From contig DUGV01000247.1 of assembly GCA_013331225.1 (NCBI GenBank), forward strand, positions 4,188-17,784: a DNA stretch of 13,597 nt, given 5' to 3'. Positions 1 to 7,978 of the stretch are shown piece after piece. Below the pieces are notes generated by a model. That model saw only the letters and a list, made by a program, of their open reading frames with translations. It was not told the DNA's origin and searched no databases. Within the stretch, counting starts at the first letter, position 1. Each line of letters starts with the position of its first letter. The position numbers and the translations under genes were made by a program. Source of the stretch: Methanolinea sp. (GTDB lineage: Archaea; Halobacteriota; Methanomicrobia; Methanomicrobiales; Methanospirillaceae).

Positions 1-465
1 CGGGTGGTGCTCCTGATAGGTGGCCATGTATCCCAGGGCGTATACGCAGATGAGGCTTCCGATGATGCCGATGATCAGGGCCATGATCAATGAGAACTGG
101 TCGATAAAGAGATTTGGCACGGTATGTATCCGTGTTAAGCCCATGGATTCGTAGTAGACCAGCAGTGCCGCCTGCGCGATGACCAGGAGGATTGCGAGGT
201 ATTTCTTGTATTTTACCCCGAGGTAGATCAGGAACGCGGCAATGACCATCTCCGCCAGGAACATCAGGTTCGAGACAGGTTCGAATGCGACCGGGAAAAA
301 TTCCGGTCCTGCCTCGGGCGTGATGAACAGGAGGTAGAGGGAAGCAATGCCGATGATAAGCGCGCCTGCCTTCACGATCAGCCTCCTCCAAGAATCGCCA
401 GGGACGAGCAGGAGAAGGAGAGCTATTGCGGCAGGAAAGAGTATCAGGAATGGCAGTGTTATCAT
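1..465 (-). CDS. NuoL/MrpA/EchA-family ion-translocating membrane subunit, N-terminal part
   Basis: Partial gene: the first 155 codons are present and it continues beyond the left edge. The translation is very hydrophobic, with about four membrane segments, starting with MITLPFLILFPAAIALLLLL. The stretch FIDQFSLIMALIIGIIGSL followed by YALGYM and a His pair (QEHHP) resembles the N-terminal region of ion-pumping subunits related to complex I NuoL, seen in Ech/Mbh-type energy-converting hydrogenases and Mrp antiporters. By family knowledge such a subunit moves H+ or Na+ across the membrane coupled to redox chemistry. An EchA-like hydrogenase subunit is my preferred reading; a stand-alone antiporter subunit is possible. 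The start at 465 is chosen because GAGGGCGAG lies just upstream. An in-frame ATG at 516 would add 17 hydrophilic residues and has a weak ribosome site. It is probably the first gene of an operon running leftward. Confidence 0.72.
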   Translation of the reverse strand, partial: MITLPFLILFPAAIALLLLLVPGDSWRRLIVKAGALIIGIASLYLLFITPEAGPEFFPVAFEPVSNLMFLAEMVIAAFLIYLGVKYKKYLAILLVIAQAALLVYYESMGLTRIHTVPNLFIDQFSLIMALIIGIIGSLICVYALGYMATYQEHHP

Positions 466-516
466 AAACTCGCCCTCGAATGGGTAGAAGTCTGGATTTC
501 TGTCATTATTAATCAT

Positions 517-676
517 TCCAATTTGACGCAAATGAAATGTTACAGGCGATATTTGATGATCTCCGGAAGACTGGACTCGCATCTCCCGAGAATATCCCAC
601 TAAAAAAATTCCCTGGCAAAACCTTTTTAATCCCGGGGTATATCTCCGCATATCCACAGGGAGGGGCGGATAGCAG
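517..676. promoter_or_regulatory. Divergent intergenic promoter region
   Basis: This 160-base spacer separates the leftward membrane-subunit gene from the rightward 113-aa gene, so it should carry both promoters. For the rightward gene a TATA-like GTATATCTCCGCA lies at 638-650, about 30 bases before the ATG, followed by GGGAGGGG as ribosome site. For the leftward gene possible AT-rich boxes are the minus-strand AAATAT near 551-557 and a T-run near 602-608; neither is decisive. Confidence 0.45.
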
Positions 677-1018
677 ATGCCGGATGTATCCAGGACAGAG
701 ATTGGGAGGCGGATGTACTCGCTGCAAAAGGAGAAGAACGTGGAGCGGGTCGTGGAGAGGATCAGGAAGCAGATGGGGGCTGATTGGACACACTTTTCAC
801 AGGAAGACCAGAATGCATTGAAGTATGTGATAGGGGAAGTGTGGGTCTATAAGGAGCGAGAGTTCTGGGATATGGTCCAGTATCCCCGCATCACAGCTAT
901 TTCGGTCTTTGACATCATAGCCATTGGAAGAAAGTCTCTTTCGCATGAGATAGATACGCAGAGAACTGTTGAAGAGGCGACTGCCATCCTGCTCCCGGAT
1001 GAGGGGAAGGAAGCGTGA
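677..1018 (+). CDS. Hypothetical protein, paralogue of the gene at 1536-1865
   Basis: I do not recognise this 113-aa soluble protein from any named family. It lacks a signal peptide and membrane segments and looks mainly helical and charged. It aligns without gaps over residues 1-86 with the protein encoded at 1536-1865, with 33 identities (about 38%). Shared features are MP[DE]V at the start, GRR at 10-12, GADW at 34-37, LKY at 48-50, GExW at 53-56 and Trp64. The ATG at 677 is supported by GGAGGGG about 10 bases upstream and by the matching N-terminus of the paralogue. A TATA-like box sits at 638-646. The two C-termini (after residue 86) diverge. The conserved Trp and Arg residues suggest a structural core or a partner-binding surface, but no catalytic motif is visible. 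Confidence 0.75.
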   Translation: MPDVSRTEIGRRMYSLQKEKNVERVVERIRKQMGADWTHFSQEDQNALKYVIGEVWVYKEREFWDMVQYPRITAISVFDIIAIGRKSLSHEIDTQRTVEEATAILLPDEGKEA

Positions 1019-1068
1019 TCATTGCCGGGGAAAAAGAGGAGACCCTGTGCAGTGCATGAGCGCAATGC

Positions 1069-1082
1069 AAGGATTTATTGTT
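1069..1082 (+). promoter_or_regulatory. Possible TATA box for the 44-aa gene
   Basis: AGGATTTATTGTTA is an AT-rich island about 90 bases upstream of the 1166 start codon. If it acts as a TATA box, transcription would begin near 1100 and leave a leader of about 65 bases. The spacing is not diagnostic, and a second AT-rich spot (CAAAAATAG, near 1090) is an alternative. Confidence 0.25.
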
Positions 1083-1150
1083 AAAGTCCGCAAAAATAGC
1101 TGATGTTGTATCCTGGGATTTATCGCGTTCCCGGGACATCCAGCACCGAT

Positions 1151-1158
1151 AAGGAGGT
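1151..1158 (+). promoter_or_regulatory. Strong Shine-Dalgarno site of the 44-aa gene
   Basis: AAGGAGGT is a near-perfect match to the anti-SD end of archaeal 16S rRNA and lies 7 bases before the ATG at 1166. It decides the start: a longer reading of the same frame would begin at 1103 without such a site. Confidence 0.6.
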
Positions 1159-1165
1159 TAATTGC

Positions 1166-1300
1166 ATGAAATCGTACCGCCACCTTCGGCATGTGCTGAC
1201 AACATCACGTGCCGGGCACGGGTTCTGCCGGGAGGCCGATCAGCGGGGGCTGATCGCCATTTACGAGAGGATCGAGAGGAAAAGTTCCCGCCGGGATTGA
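1166..1300 (+). CDS. Small basic hypothetical protein (44 aa)
   Basis: A short ORF between the two paralogous hypothetical genes. The product is rich in Arg, Lys and His, with a single Cys and a helix-prone C-terminal half (GLIAIYERIERKSSRRD). No transmembrane segment or known motif is visible. The case for a real gene rests on the near-perfect Shine-Dalgarno sequence at optimal spacing and the non-coding appearance of the alternative frames. A small nucleic-acid-binding or ribosome-associated role would suit the charge, but that is guesswork. It could also be a leader peptide, although no obvious attenuator follows immediately. Confidence 0.5.
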   Translation: MKSYRHLRHVLTTSRAGHGFCREADQRGLIAIYERIERKSSRRD

Positions 1301-1426
1301 ACTACCCGCATCACGTGGGAAGCTGGATAGAGTAGAAGGAATCTCTCTTCGCGAGGGAGTGAATGTCACACACGGAAGGAGAGACGTCGGCGTCCATCTT
1401 CCTTTGCACCGTTCGGACTTTACGAT

Positions 1427-1450
1427 ATTTGTACTTTTCTGTTCTTTTTT
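1427..1450 (+). terminator. T-rich stretch, possible terminator
   Basis: A pyrimidine-rich tract with T-runs (TTTGTACTTTTCTGTTCTTTTTT) lies downstream of the 44-aa gene and upstream of the next promoter. Archaeal RNA polymerase terminates on such U-rich tracts without a strong hairpin. Confidence 0.4.
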
Positions 1451-1493
1451 CCCTCGAAAATTCGCCTCACCACCCGGGGGAAGTGTCCGAAAA

Positions 1494-1510
1494 GATATAT
1501 ATTCTCCGCA
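1494..1510 (+). promoter_or_regulatory. TATA-box promoter of the 109-aa gene
   Basis: GATATATATTCTCCGCA, preceded by an A-rich CCGAAAA that could serve as the B-recognition element, lies about 35 bases before the ATG at 1536. The right half (TATATTCTCCGCA) resembles GTATATCTCCGCA at 638-650 in front of the paralogue. The predicted start of transcription near 1520-1525 would give a very short leader. Confidence 0.55.
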
Positions 1511-1535
1511 GGGACTCTAAAGTGAGCTGGTGGGT

Positions 1536-1865
1536 ATGCCTGAAGTGACCAATGATGAGCGGGGCCGGAGAGTGTTCAAGATCCATCAAGAGATGGCAGT
1601 CGAGAAGGCCATCGAGAAGATACGACTGAACCTGGGAGCGGACTGGAAGATCTATTCAGCACACGATATTGAGCTTCTCAAGTATATGCTGGGTGAGTGC
1701 TGGGGATCCCTGGATCGCAGAAAATGGGAAGGATTCACGTTTACAAGACTCACAAAAGATGGTGTCGATGCTATCATCGGGGTTGGAAAAGAGGTGAAGC
1801 GGGAAGGCCGGCTGGAGAGTGATGCGATACAGGAAGTAATCGGGTTGTTACAAAAGATTGCGTGA
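1536..1865 (+). CDS. Hypothetical protein, paralogue of the gene at 677-1018
   Basis: This 109-aa soluble, probably helical protein has no recognisable family. Gapless alignment with the protein at 677-1018 shows 33 identities in the first 86 residues, with GRR, GADW, LKY, GExW and Trp64 conserved, so the pair arose by duplication. The start is set at ATG 1536 because it aligns with the paralogue's MPDV. A GTG at 1530 would add only two residues. GGTGGG just upstream is a modest ribosome site. It has its own TATA box and is followed by a T-rich terminator, so it is probably monocistronic. It converges on the ATP synthase operon. No catalytic residues are evident. Confidence 0.75.
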   Translation: MPEVTNDERGRRVFKIHQEMAVEKAIEKIRLNLGADWKIYSAHDIELLKYMLGECWGSLDRRKWEGFTFTRLTKDGVDAIIGVGKEVKREGRLESDAIQEVIGLLQKIA

Positions 1866-1918
1866 ACATTAGAGTAATAACCCAGGCCTTAATTGTGTAA
1901 TGCTGTTCATTCACTACA

Positions 1919-1938
1919 TATTTTTCTTCTTATCTCTT
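1919..1938 (+). terminator. T-rich terminator after the 109-aa gene
   Basis: The pyrimidine run TATTTTTCTTCTTATCTCTT begins about 55 bases after the stop codon. No stable hairpin precedes it, as usual for archaeal U-rich termination. Confidence 0.45.
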
Positions 1939-2097
1939 CCCTGCCCGCGTTATGTTGTCGCAATCCGTGAAGGTGATGTCCCAGGTTATTCTGATGTGGG
2001 CTATGAGGAAAAAAGGTCGTCCTCCTGAACCCTGGACGAACCACACTCTCACAAAGACAAAATACCGCTATGGTTCCTGATCTGGATTTCCGAACGT

Positions 2098-2103
2098 AAA
2101 AAA
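2098..2103 (-). terminator. Terminator of the ATP synthase operon
   Basis: On the minus strand a run of six T's (GCGATTTTTTACG) lies about 70 bases after the atpD stop codon. It is the first T-run beyond the operon and fits archaeal termination. Confidence 0.45.
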
Positions 2104-2170
2104 TCGCAACCATGCTGGATCAACGAGTCCCAAAGCGACGAGGGAGATGATTCTCATGGGTACCATGCCT

Positions 2171-2818
2171 TCAGGTATCTATTGTCTCTCGTTTCTTTCT
2201 CTCGATGATCTTTTTTACTTTTTTCAACCGGTAAAGGTCTTCTCGGTCCCTTTCATCGATCGTAATCTCGATATATTTTGCCTGTCGCTTCAATTCTGGA
2301 ATGAGTACCTGTTCAAGTGCATTTACGCGCCTTCGCGTCATCTGGATCTCGCTACCGAGCCTTCGGAGAGATGTTTCAGTCTCTGCGAGAGTGATAATGA
2401 GATCCAGCTCCGCTTCGTATTTCTCTGCCGCTTCGTCAATCCGTCCGCTGACCCCCAGGATGCTGTACCCCCGTTCGAAGAGGCTCTTCACAAAACGCTT
2501 CTTTTCGATGATAGGAACAGGCACACCCATGACATTCTTTCCCTTGATATCAAGGGTGATACCTCTCCTGGTGGCAAATGAGGCAGACTTCAATGTCACG
2601 GGGTCGTCTATTGCCTCTGCAATGAGCAGGGCATGCTGAGCAACCTCGGAGAGCTTTTCAAGCTCGCTTCGCGACTGCGATACCGACTCCATGACATTGA
2701 AAAATTCCTGGATGAGCGCATCCATCTTTTCACGGAGAAGATCGCGCCCCTGCTCTGCAAGCTTGATCTGTGCGTTCTTCTTGATGAGTTCCATCCGGGT
2801 CGGGTTAATCTGTTCCAT
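2171..2818 (-). CDS. atpD: A-type ATP synthase subunit D (central rotor shaft)
   Basis: Subunit D is the long coiled-coil shaft that turns inside the A3B3 head and passes torque between the head and the membrane rotor. The 215-aa product has the family's start INPTRMELIKKNAQIKLAEQG, then a long charged helix. A short beta-rich middle with DIKGKNVMGVPVPIIE follows, then a second long helix with RRVNALEQVLIPEL, the conserved C-terminal signature. Length is normal for archaea. The ATG at 2818 overlaps the atpB stop (TGATG), implying translational coupling. A GTG at 2821 would add one residue. It is the last gene of the operon, with a T-run terminator downstream. Confidence 0.95.
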   Translation of the reverse strand: MEQINPTRMELIKKNAQIKLAEQGRDLLREKMDALIQEFFNVMESVSQSRSELEKLSEVAQHALLIAEAIDDPVTLKSASFATRRGITLDIKGKNVMGVPVPIIEKKRFVKSLFERGYSILGVSGRIDEAAEKYEAELDLIITLAETETSLRRLGSEIQMTRRRVNALEQVLIPELKRQAKYIEITIDERDREDLYRLKKVKKIIERKKRETIDT

Positions 2819-4218
2819 CACATCCCCTTTTGAGCAGCAGGATGATATTTCTGAATGAATTCACGTTTAATCCGTTTCAATTCCTCTTCAGGGAGCAGGG
2901 TGAACAACTGCCAGGCTATCTCAAGCGTCCTCTCGATGCTCCGGTTCTCGTCTCCCTGCGTGATGAAATGGCGCTCGAACTCGTCCGCGAATTTCAGGTA
3001 TCTCTTGTCAAGCTCGGTGAGCGCCTCTTCCCCCACAATCGCGACGAGCCTCCGCAGATCCCTCCCATAGGCATATGATGCATAGAGCTGATCCGCGACA
3101 TTCCGATGATCCTCTCTCGTCTTTCCAGGTCCGATACCAAGATTCATCAGGCGTGAGAGGCATGGGAGTGAGTCGATTGGAGGATCTGCCCCGCGGCGAA
3201 AGAGATCGCGTGAGAGGACGATCTGTCCCTCGGTAATATAGCCGGTAAGGTCAGGGACCGGGTGGGTGATATCGTCATCCGGCATCGTGAGGATTGGGAT
3301 CTGGGTGATGGATCCTTTCCGGCCTTTCACCCTCCCTGCCCGCTCGTAGATGGATGCGAGGTCGGTGTACATATACCCGGGATACCCCCTTCGGCCTGGC
3401 ACCTCCTCCCGTGCCGTGGAGATCTCTCGCAATGCCTCGCAGTAGTTAATCATGTCAGTGAGGATCACAAGCACATGAAGGTCGTGTTCATAGGCGAGAA
3501 ATTCAGCGGCAGTGAGGGCACAACGGGGGGTGGCGATCCTCTCGATAGTGGGGTCGTCTGCAAGGTTCATGAAGAACACCACCCTCTCTAATGCACCTGT
3601 CTTTTCAAAATCCCTCATGAAGAAGGAGGCCTCCTTGTATGTGATGCCCATGGCGACAAAGATGACCGCGAACTTCTCCTCTTCCCCGAGGACCCTGGCC
3701 TGCCGCGCAATCTGGGCGGCAAGCTTATTGGCCGGAAGGCCCGCACCCGAAAAGATGGGCAGTTTCTGGCCGCGGACAAGCGTGTTCAGGCCATCAATCG
3801 TTGACATGCCGGTCTGGATGAAATCAGCGGGTTTGTCCCTGGCGGATGGATTTATGGGCATTCCGTTGATGTCCAGATTTGATTCTTCAATGATCTCGGG
3901 TCCTCCGTCGCGGGGTTTTCCTATGCCATTGAAGATCCGTCCCAGCATCTCGATTGAGACTTTTACCTTCGGGGGTTCTCCGGTGAACCGGACCCGTGTC
4001 TCCTTGTTGTCTATACCGCTGGTCCCTTCGTATACCTGGGTGACGGCGATATCCTTCGATATATCAAGGACCTGCCCGGTGCGTTCTTCGCCTGTGGGGA
4101 GGATGATCCGGACGATCTCGCCGTACGAGACGCCTTTCACATTCTGAATAAAAATCAGAGGGCCTGAAACATAGTTGATTGCCCGGGCCTCTTTTGTAAA
4201 GAGCGGCACCCGGATCAT
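2818..4218 (-). CDS. atpB: A-type ATP synthase subunit B (non-catalytic)
   Basis: Three B subunits alternate with A subunits in the A1 head and regulate nucleotide binding. The 466-aa sequence has the N-terminal beta barrel ([17 protein letters not shown] near 53-69), the [15 protein letters not shown] segment, and a degenerate P-loop ([10 protein letters not shown], 157-166) lacking the Walker GKT, as expected for [17 protein letters not shown] (281-296) and [12 protein letters not shown] (352-363) follow; Arg356 is the candidate arginine finger reaching into the A-subunit catalytic site. The start ATG overlaps the atpA stop by four bases (ATGA) and is preceded by GGAGGTGG, so coupling is expected. 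Length and motifs are canonical. Confidence 0.97.
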   Translation of the reverse strand: MIRVPLFTKEARAINYVSGPLIFIQNVKGVSYGEIVRIILPTGEERTGQVLDISKDIAVTQVYEGTSGIDNKETRVRFTGEPPKVKVSIEMLGRIFNGIGKPRDGGPEIIEESNLDINGMPINPSARDKPADFIQTGMSTIDGLNTLVRGQKLPIFSGAGLPANKLAAQIARQARVLGEEEKFAVIFVAMGITYKEASFFMRDFEKTGALERVVFFMNLADDPTIERIATPRCALTAAEFLAYEHDLHVLVILTDMINYCEALREISTAREEVPGRRGYPGYMYTDLASIYERAGRVKGRKGSITQIPILTMPDDDITHPVPDLTGYITEGQIVLSRDLFRRGADPPIDSLPCLSRLMNLGIGPGKTREDHRNVADQLYASYAYGRDLRRLVAIVGEEALTELDKRYLKFADEFERHFITQGDENRSIERTLEIAWQLFTLLPEEELKRIKREFIQKYHPAAQKGM

Positions 4219-5954
4219 CGCTCCACCTCCAGAGAACCAAGAGAGCCGTCGATCTGATCGACAAGGTCCTTGATCTTTTCGATTTCGGTGAGCTCCTTCA
4301 TTCGCCCAATCTCTGCTTTCACGGGCAGTTTCAGGATTTTGCTGAGAGAAATCCCCTTTCCCATTGACTGGTTCAACCGGTCATAAAAGAAGAGTATCAC
4401 CTTGAGCATCCAATACTGCTTCTCAAGCGAGCAGAACGAATCGATATCGTGGTATGCACTCTGCTGGAGAAAGTCCTCGCGGATCATGCGTGTGATCTCA
4501 AGAATTGCCTTCTCGCTCTCCGGTAATGCATCTGGGCCCACGAGCTGCACGATCTCCTGCAGTTCGACTTCTTTCTGGAGGAGATACATTGCCCGCGCCC
4601 TGAGCTCCTTCCAGTCGGAAAACCCACTCGCGGTATACCAATCCTGGATCTGGTCCAGGTAAAGGGAATAGCTCTTTATCCAGTTCACGGAGGGGAAGTG
4701 CCGCCTGTACGCAAGGCTCGTGTCGAGTGCCCAGAATGTTCCGGCAATGCGAAGGGTGTTCTGGGTTATTGGTTCGGAGAAATCTCCGCCGGGAGGCGAA
4801 ACGGCCCCGACCACCGTGACCGAACCCTTCCGTTCGTCAGAGCCGAGACAGACCACGCGACCCGCCCTCTCGTAGAATGCAGCGAGTCTTGTCGCAAGGT
4901 ATGCGGGGTACCCTTCTTCCCCTGGCATCTCTTCAAGTCTGCCTGATACTTCACGCAATGCCTCGCCCCACCGGGAGGTGGAGTCGGCCATGAGCGCGAC
5001 ATCGTACCCCATATCACGGTAATACTCGGCAATGGTGATTCCGGTATAGATAGAAGCCTCCCGTGCAGCGACCGGCATATTCGAGGTATTGGCAATAAGG
5101 ACTGTCCTCTGTATCAATGGGAGTTTGGTCTTTGGGTCAAGCAGTTCGGGAAATTCGGTGAGCACATCCGTCATCTCGTTCCCCCTCTCTCCGCAACCGA
5201 TATAGACCACGATCTGGGTATCCGACCACTTGGCAAGCGTCTGCTCTGCGACAGTCTTCCCGGTACCGAATCCCCCCGGAATCATCGCCGTCCCCCCTTT
5301 CGTTACGGGGAACAGCGTATCAAAGACACGCTGACCGGTAACCAGCAACGTATCGGGGTCCATCTTGCGCTGGTATGGTCTCCCTTTCCGTACCGGCCAG
5401 GTCTGCATCATTGTGATCTGTCTTCCGTCTTCCAGAATACAGACGGGTTCGTCGATGGTAAACTCCCCCTCATAGATGTCCCTTACCATCCCTGAGACAA
5501 ACGGCGGCACCATGATGCGATGTTCAAGGTGGTATTCATGTGCCGTTCCAATCACATCGCCTCCGGAAACCCGCACCCCCGTCTTTACCCGTGGTGAAAA
5601 TCTCCACCTCTTCTCGTGCGAGATCCCGGGGACAGAGATACCCCGCGATATGAAACTCCCGCTCTTCTCCGCAAGGAGCGGGAGAGGCCTCTGGATACCG
5701 TCGTAAATGGAAGAGAGGAGGCCCGGTCCAAGCTCGACTGAGAGGGGGAGTCCTGTATTGGATACGTGTTCACCCACCTGCAGGCCCGTGGTGTCCTCAT
5801 ACACCTGGATGACGGCCTGATCGCGATCGAGCCGTATGATCTCGCCGTTCAGCTGCTGTGTTCCGACCTTCACCACGTCATACATGCGGGATCCCCGCAT
5901 GCCCTCGGAAAGGACAACGGGACCCGAAATTCTTGAAATAGCACCGACAATCAT
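4215..5954 (-). CDS. atpA: A-type ATP synthase subunit A (catalytic)
   Basis: This is the catalytic subunit that makes or hydrolyses ATP at the A/B interface. The 579-aa sequence starts with the beta barrel ([11 protein letters not shown]) and carries the archaeal A-specific bulge with [18 protein letters not shown] (120-137). The Walker A loop PGGFGTGKT is at 226-234, with Lys233 contacting the phosphates. GCGERGNEM (253-261) includes the catalytic Glu256. [15 protein letters not shown] (321-335) includes the Walker B Asp, and [10 protein letters not shown] is at 386-395. No intein interrupts the P-loop region. The start at 5954 leaves only four bases after atpF, and the 3' end overlaps atpB. 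Length matches the family. Confidence 0.98.
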   Translation of the reverse strand: MIVGAISRISGPVVLSEGMRGSRMYDVVKVGTQQLNGEIIRLDRDQAVIQVYEDTTGLQVGEHVSNTGLPLSVELGPGLLSSIYDGIQRPLPLLAEKSGSFISRGISVPGISHEKRWRFSPRVKTGVRVSGGDVIGTAHEYHLEHRIMVPPFVSGMVRDIYEGEFTIDEPVCILEDGRQITMMQTWPVRKGRPYQRKMDPDTLLVTGQRVFDTLFPVTKGGTAMIPGGFGTGKTVAEQTLAKWSDTQIVVYIGCGERGNEMTDVLTEFPELLDPKTKLPLIQRTVLIANTSNMPVAAREASIYTGITIAEYYRDMGYDVALMADSTSRWGEALREVSGRLEEMPGEEGYPAYLATRLAAFYERAGRVVCLGSDERKGSVTVVGAVSPPGGDFSEPITQNTLRIAGTFWALDTSLAYRRHFPSVNWIKSYSLYLDQIQDWYTASGFSDWKELRARAMYLLQKEVELQEIVQLVGPDALPESEKAILEITRMIREDFLQQSAYHDIDSFCSLEKQYWMLKVILFFYDRLNQSMGKGISLSKILKLPVKAEIGRMKELTEIEKIKDLVDQIDGSLGSLEVER

Positions 5955-5958
5955 ACAG

Positions 5959-6279
5959 TCACTTCCTCAGCACGATATTGTACCCAATCGCTCTTCGCAG
6001 AAGTCCCTCGATGTAACTGGTCCGGTCTAGCCTTTTTGCGCGGGATGGGATTGGGATGATGATGGGCCGATAGGACTTCTCGATTTTTTCCATCATCTTC
6101 TCTTCAAGCGACATCATATAGTCCTCGTTGATCGCGATGATGCCGGTATCGTCCTTGAGAAGAAGGGATGGGAGCAATGCATGAACCTCTTCGGAATCAT
6201 GGATCTCCATTACATCCACGCCTGCAAGGCGAAATCCCGGTGCGGTATCGGGATCCGTCACCACGATGAACTTATACAC
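5959..6279 (-). CDS. atpF: A-type ATP synthase subunit F
   Basis: Subunit F is a small Rossmann-like protein bound to the D shaft in the central stalk, thought to modulate coupling and activity. The product has a beta-alpha start ([22 protein letters not shown]), an acidic region ([10 protein letters not shown]), [10 protein letters not shown], and the C-terminal RPIIIPIPS followed by a basic helix, all family features. The start is GTG at 6279, which gives 106 aa. It overlaps the stop of atpC (GTGTATAA) and is preceded by AGGGAGG. A longer frame from 6336 would add an unlike, very basic 19-residue tail inside atpC and is rejected. Overlap with atpC and a four-base gap to atpA indicate tight coupling. 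Confidence 0.93.
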   Translation of the reverse strand: MYKFIVVTDPDTAPGFRLAGVDVMEIHDSEEVHALLPSLLLKDDTGIIAINEDYMMSLEEKMMEKIEKSYRPIIIPIPSRAKRLDRTSYIEGLLRRAIGYNIVLRK

Positions 6280-7324
6280 TGATAAGCGCCTCCCTGAGTT
6301 CCTTTTCCGGCACTTCGATGATTTTGCAGCGGGCAATCACGCGGATGTTCGTCACTTCGGTATACTTTGCCCAGATATACGCGATCGGTATTGCGATTGA
6401 GAGGGGATCTCCAATGAAGAGGCTTACTGCCTTTTTTACGAGATACCGTTCCAGTTCCTTTTCAAATGCCGAGATCTTTTCTGCAACAATGTATTCCTGG
6501 GGGATGGTGGTGATGAACTGGTAGGGAGTATGCTCGAGCTGTTTCAGCGCCCCATCGATGGTCCCTGCCTTCATCATCGAGGTGAGCCTTTCGATATCAA
6601 AATCAGGGCTACCTTTTACGAAATAGCGTTTTGCCTCCTCAATATCGATACGATCCCTAATCGAACGAAGCACTGTCTTGATGTTGTTGATATCTATCTC
6701 GGTCACGAGGATATTTTTGAGGATGCGTGCATCATCCGATTCTCCGGATTTCAACCTTGAGATGGCATCCTGATAATAGAACGTGTCGAGTGCATATTCA
6801 AGGACCAGCAAGTCTCCTGTCTCACTGAATTCCTTGAAATTAAGCGTCAGGGGGCGCGAGTAGATAATGCCCCACGTCGCAAGAAGATCGATCACCGCCT
6901 TCACATCGGGCTGTTTCACGAGTTCGGTGAGGGCTGCTTCGTCGAGTTCTCCAGCTGGGATCAGGCATTCCAGAATTTCTGATGGATTTTCCTGGATCTT
7001 CTTCCCCCTTAAAATAGTCTTGATATTCTGGACGTCCCACCGGTTGAGGATGATGGTGAGGTAGGACTCTGTCTCTCCTCCTCGTATCAGATTGAGGACC
7101 GTTCTGAATGTCTTGACAAGATCTTTCCGAATCGCGACTTCAATGCGGTGAATACCTGTATAGAGAACCCCTGCCTTGTCCAGCTCCTCCCTGTACGTGG
7201 TTTTTTCAAGTTCAGCGATGAGAGAATCGATGTCAGGCTTGTTGATGAGTTGTTCGAGAAACGAGCGGTCAAGCAGGCGGCTTTTCATGGCCTTTATCCG
7301 TGCATTGACATACGCATACTCCAT
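6272..7324 (-). CDS. atpC: A-type ATP synthase subunit C (central stalk adaptor to the rotor ring)
   Basis: Subunit C (homologue of eukaryotic d) is the funnel-shaped helical adaptor that seats the central shaft on the membrane c-ring. The 350-aa product starts EYAYVNARIKAMKSRLLD, a family hallmark, and includes NIKTILRGKKIQ and NNIKTVLRSIRDR, the repeated elements of its pseudo-threefold fold. It ends with AIPIAYIWAKYTEVTNIRVIARC, also characteristic. The ATG at 7324 follows the atpE stop by one base, with GGTGAG about 6 bases upstream; a GTG at 7333 would add three residues. It overlaps the GTG start of atpF at its 3' end. Length is normal and no oddities are seen. Confidence 0.95.
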   Translation of the reverse strand: MEYAYVNARIKAMKSRLLDRSFLEQLINKPDIDSLIAELEKTTYREELDKAGVLYTGIHRIEVAIRKDLVKTFRTVLNLIRGGETESYLTIILNRWDVQNIKTILRGKKIQENPSEILECLIPAGELDEAALTELVKQPDVKAVIDLLATWGIIYSRPLTLNFKEFSETGDLLVLEYALDTFYYQDAISRLKSGESDDARILKNILVTEIDINNIKTVLRSIRDRIDIEEAKRYFVKGSPDFDIERLTSMMKAGTIDGALKQLEHTPYQFITTIPQEYIVAEKISAFEKELERYLVKKAVSLFIGDPLSIAIPIAYIWAKYTEVTNIRVIARCKIIEVPEKELREALISV

Positions 7325-7325
7325 G

Positions 7326-7910
7326 TCACTCACCGAACAATACCGAGAACATTTCGGGCCTGTAGATCTCCTTTGCCTTTTTGAGACGGGATTCGAGCGT
7401 ATTGAAGATCACGAAGCGTTCATCGCGACTGTATGCGTTCAGGCCGCCGGCACAGGTCAGATCGGGTACGATCTGGCCGGATACGTTTATCTCCTTCAGG
7501 ATGTCCTTCAACAGATCTTCGTCTTTTCTGTCAACATGAAGAATGACGCTGTCTGACCCGAGTTGACCAATCGATTCCAGAAGAAGGTGTTTCAGAATTG
7601 CCCTGTAGCCCGGATCTTTTCGTATGGATGCCAGTTTCTGAACCGCTTCTTCAAAAACTCTCTCGAAAACCTCGTTTTTGGATTGGATAATCTCCATCCG
7701 GCTCTTTTCCCGTGCTTCAGATAATATCTTGTTTCTCTGTACTGCAACCGATTGTATCGCCCCGTCCATGAAGCGTTTTTTTATGGGCAGGTCTTTTACA
7801 TGTGCCTCCCTGATGATTTCATCTGCCTCGGCCTTCGAGCGTTCCTGTATCTCCTTGATACGTTCCTGCCCGCTCACTTCTACAGCCTTGATCAGATCGT
7901 CAATTGCCAT
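7326..7910 (-). CDS. atpE: A-type ATP synthase subunit E (peripheral stalk)
   Basis: Subunit E pairs with subunit H to form the peripheral stalks that hold the head against rotation. The 194-aa protein begins with a long charged coiled-coil half (about residues 8-105, rich in Glu, Lys and Arg). It ends in a compact alpha/beta domain with LHVDRKDEDLLKDIL, GGLNAYSRDERFVIFNTLESRLKKAKE and RPEMFSVLFGE, the head-binding part typical of the family. ATG 7910 is preceded by AGGTGA. The 67-base spacer to atpK is longer than most junctions here. The stop abuts the atpC start, so the two are likely co-translated. Confidence 0.94.
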   Translation of the reverse strand: MAIDDLIKAVEVSGQERIKEIQERSKAEADEIIREAHVKDLPIKKRFMDGAIQSVAVQRNKILSEAREKSRMEIIQSKNEVFERVFEEAVQKLASIRKDPGYRAILKHLLLESIGQLGSDSVILHVDRKDEDLLKDILKEINVSGQIVPDLTCAGGLNAYSRDERFVIFNTLESRLKKAKEIYRPEMFSVLFGE

Positions 7911-7978
7911 GGTTCACCTGTTCTTTCGGGTGTTCCGTTCCAGATCCCCTGGTCCCAGGAGTATTGGAGTCTCCCGGT

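Larger units (their letters stand above)
1866..2170. other. Convergent intergenic region without a convincing gene
   Basis: A 305-base spacer between the plus-strand hypothetical gene and the end of the minus-strand ATP synthase operon. It holds a T-rich tract for each converging transcript. The one short ORF across it (minus, ending at 1907) has no ribosome site and a random-looking composition. No homologue of ahaG, which follows ahaD in some Methanosarcina operons, is seen. Confidence 0.6.

Noticed and set aside
1363..1548. 61-aa plus-strand ORF between the 44-aa gene and the second paralogue
   Set aside because: Runs through a T-rich terminator and the TATA box of the next gene; no ribosome site.
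1866..2170. Possible ahaG gene after atpD
   Set aside because: No ORF on the minus strand here has a ribosome site or resemblance to AhaG.
2147..2581. 144-aa plus-strand ORF
   Set aside because: Antisense shadow of atpD; composition is random and the minus frame matches a known subunit.
3512..4147. 211-aa plus-strand ORF
   Set aside because: Antisense to atpB, whose motifs are unmistakable.
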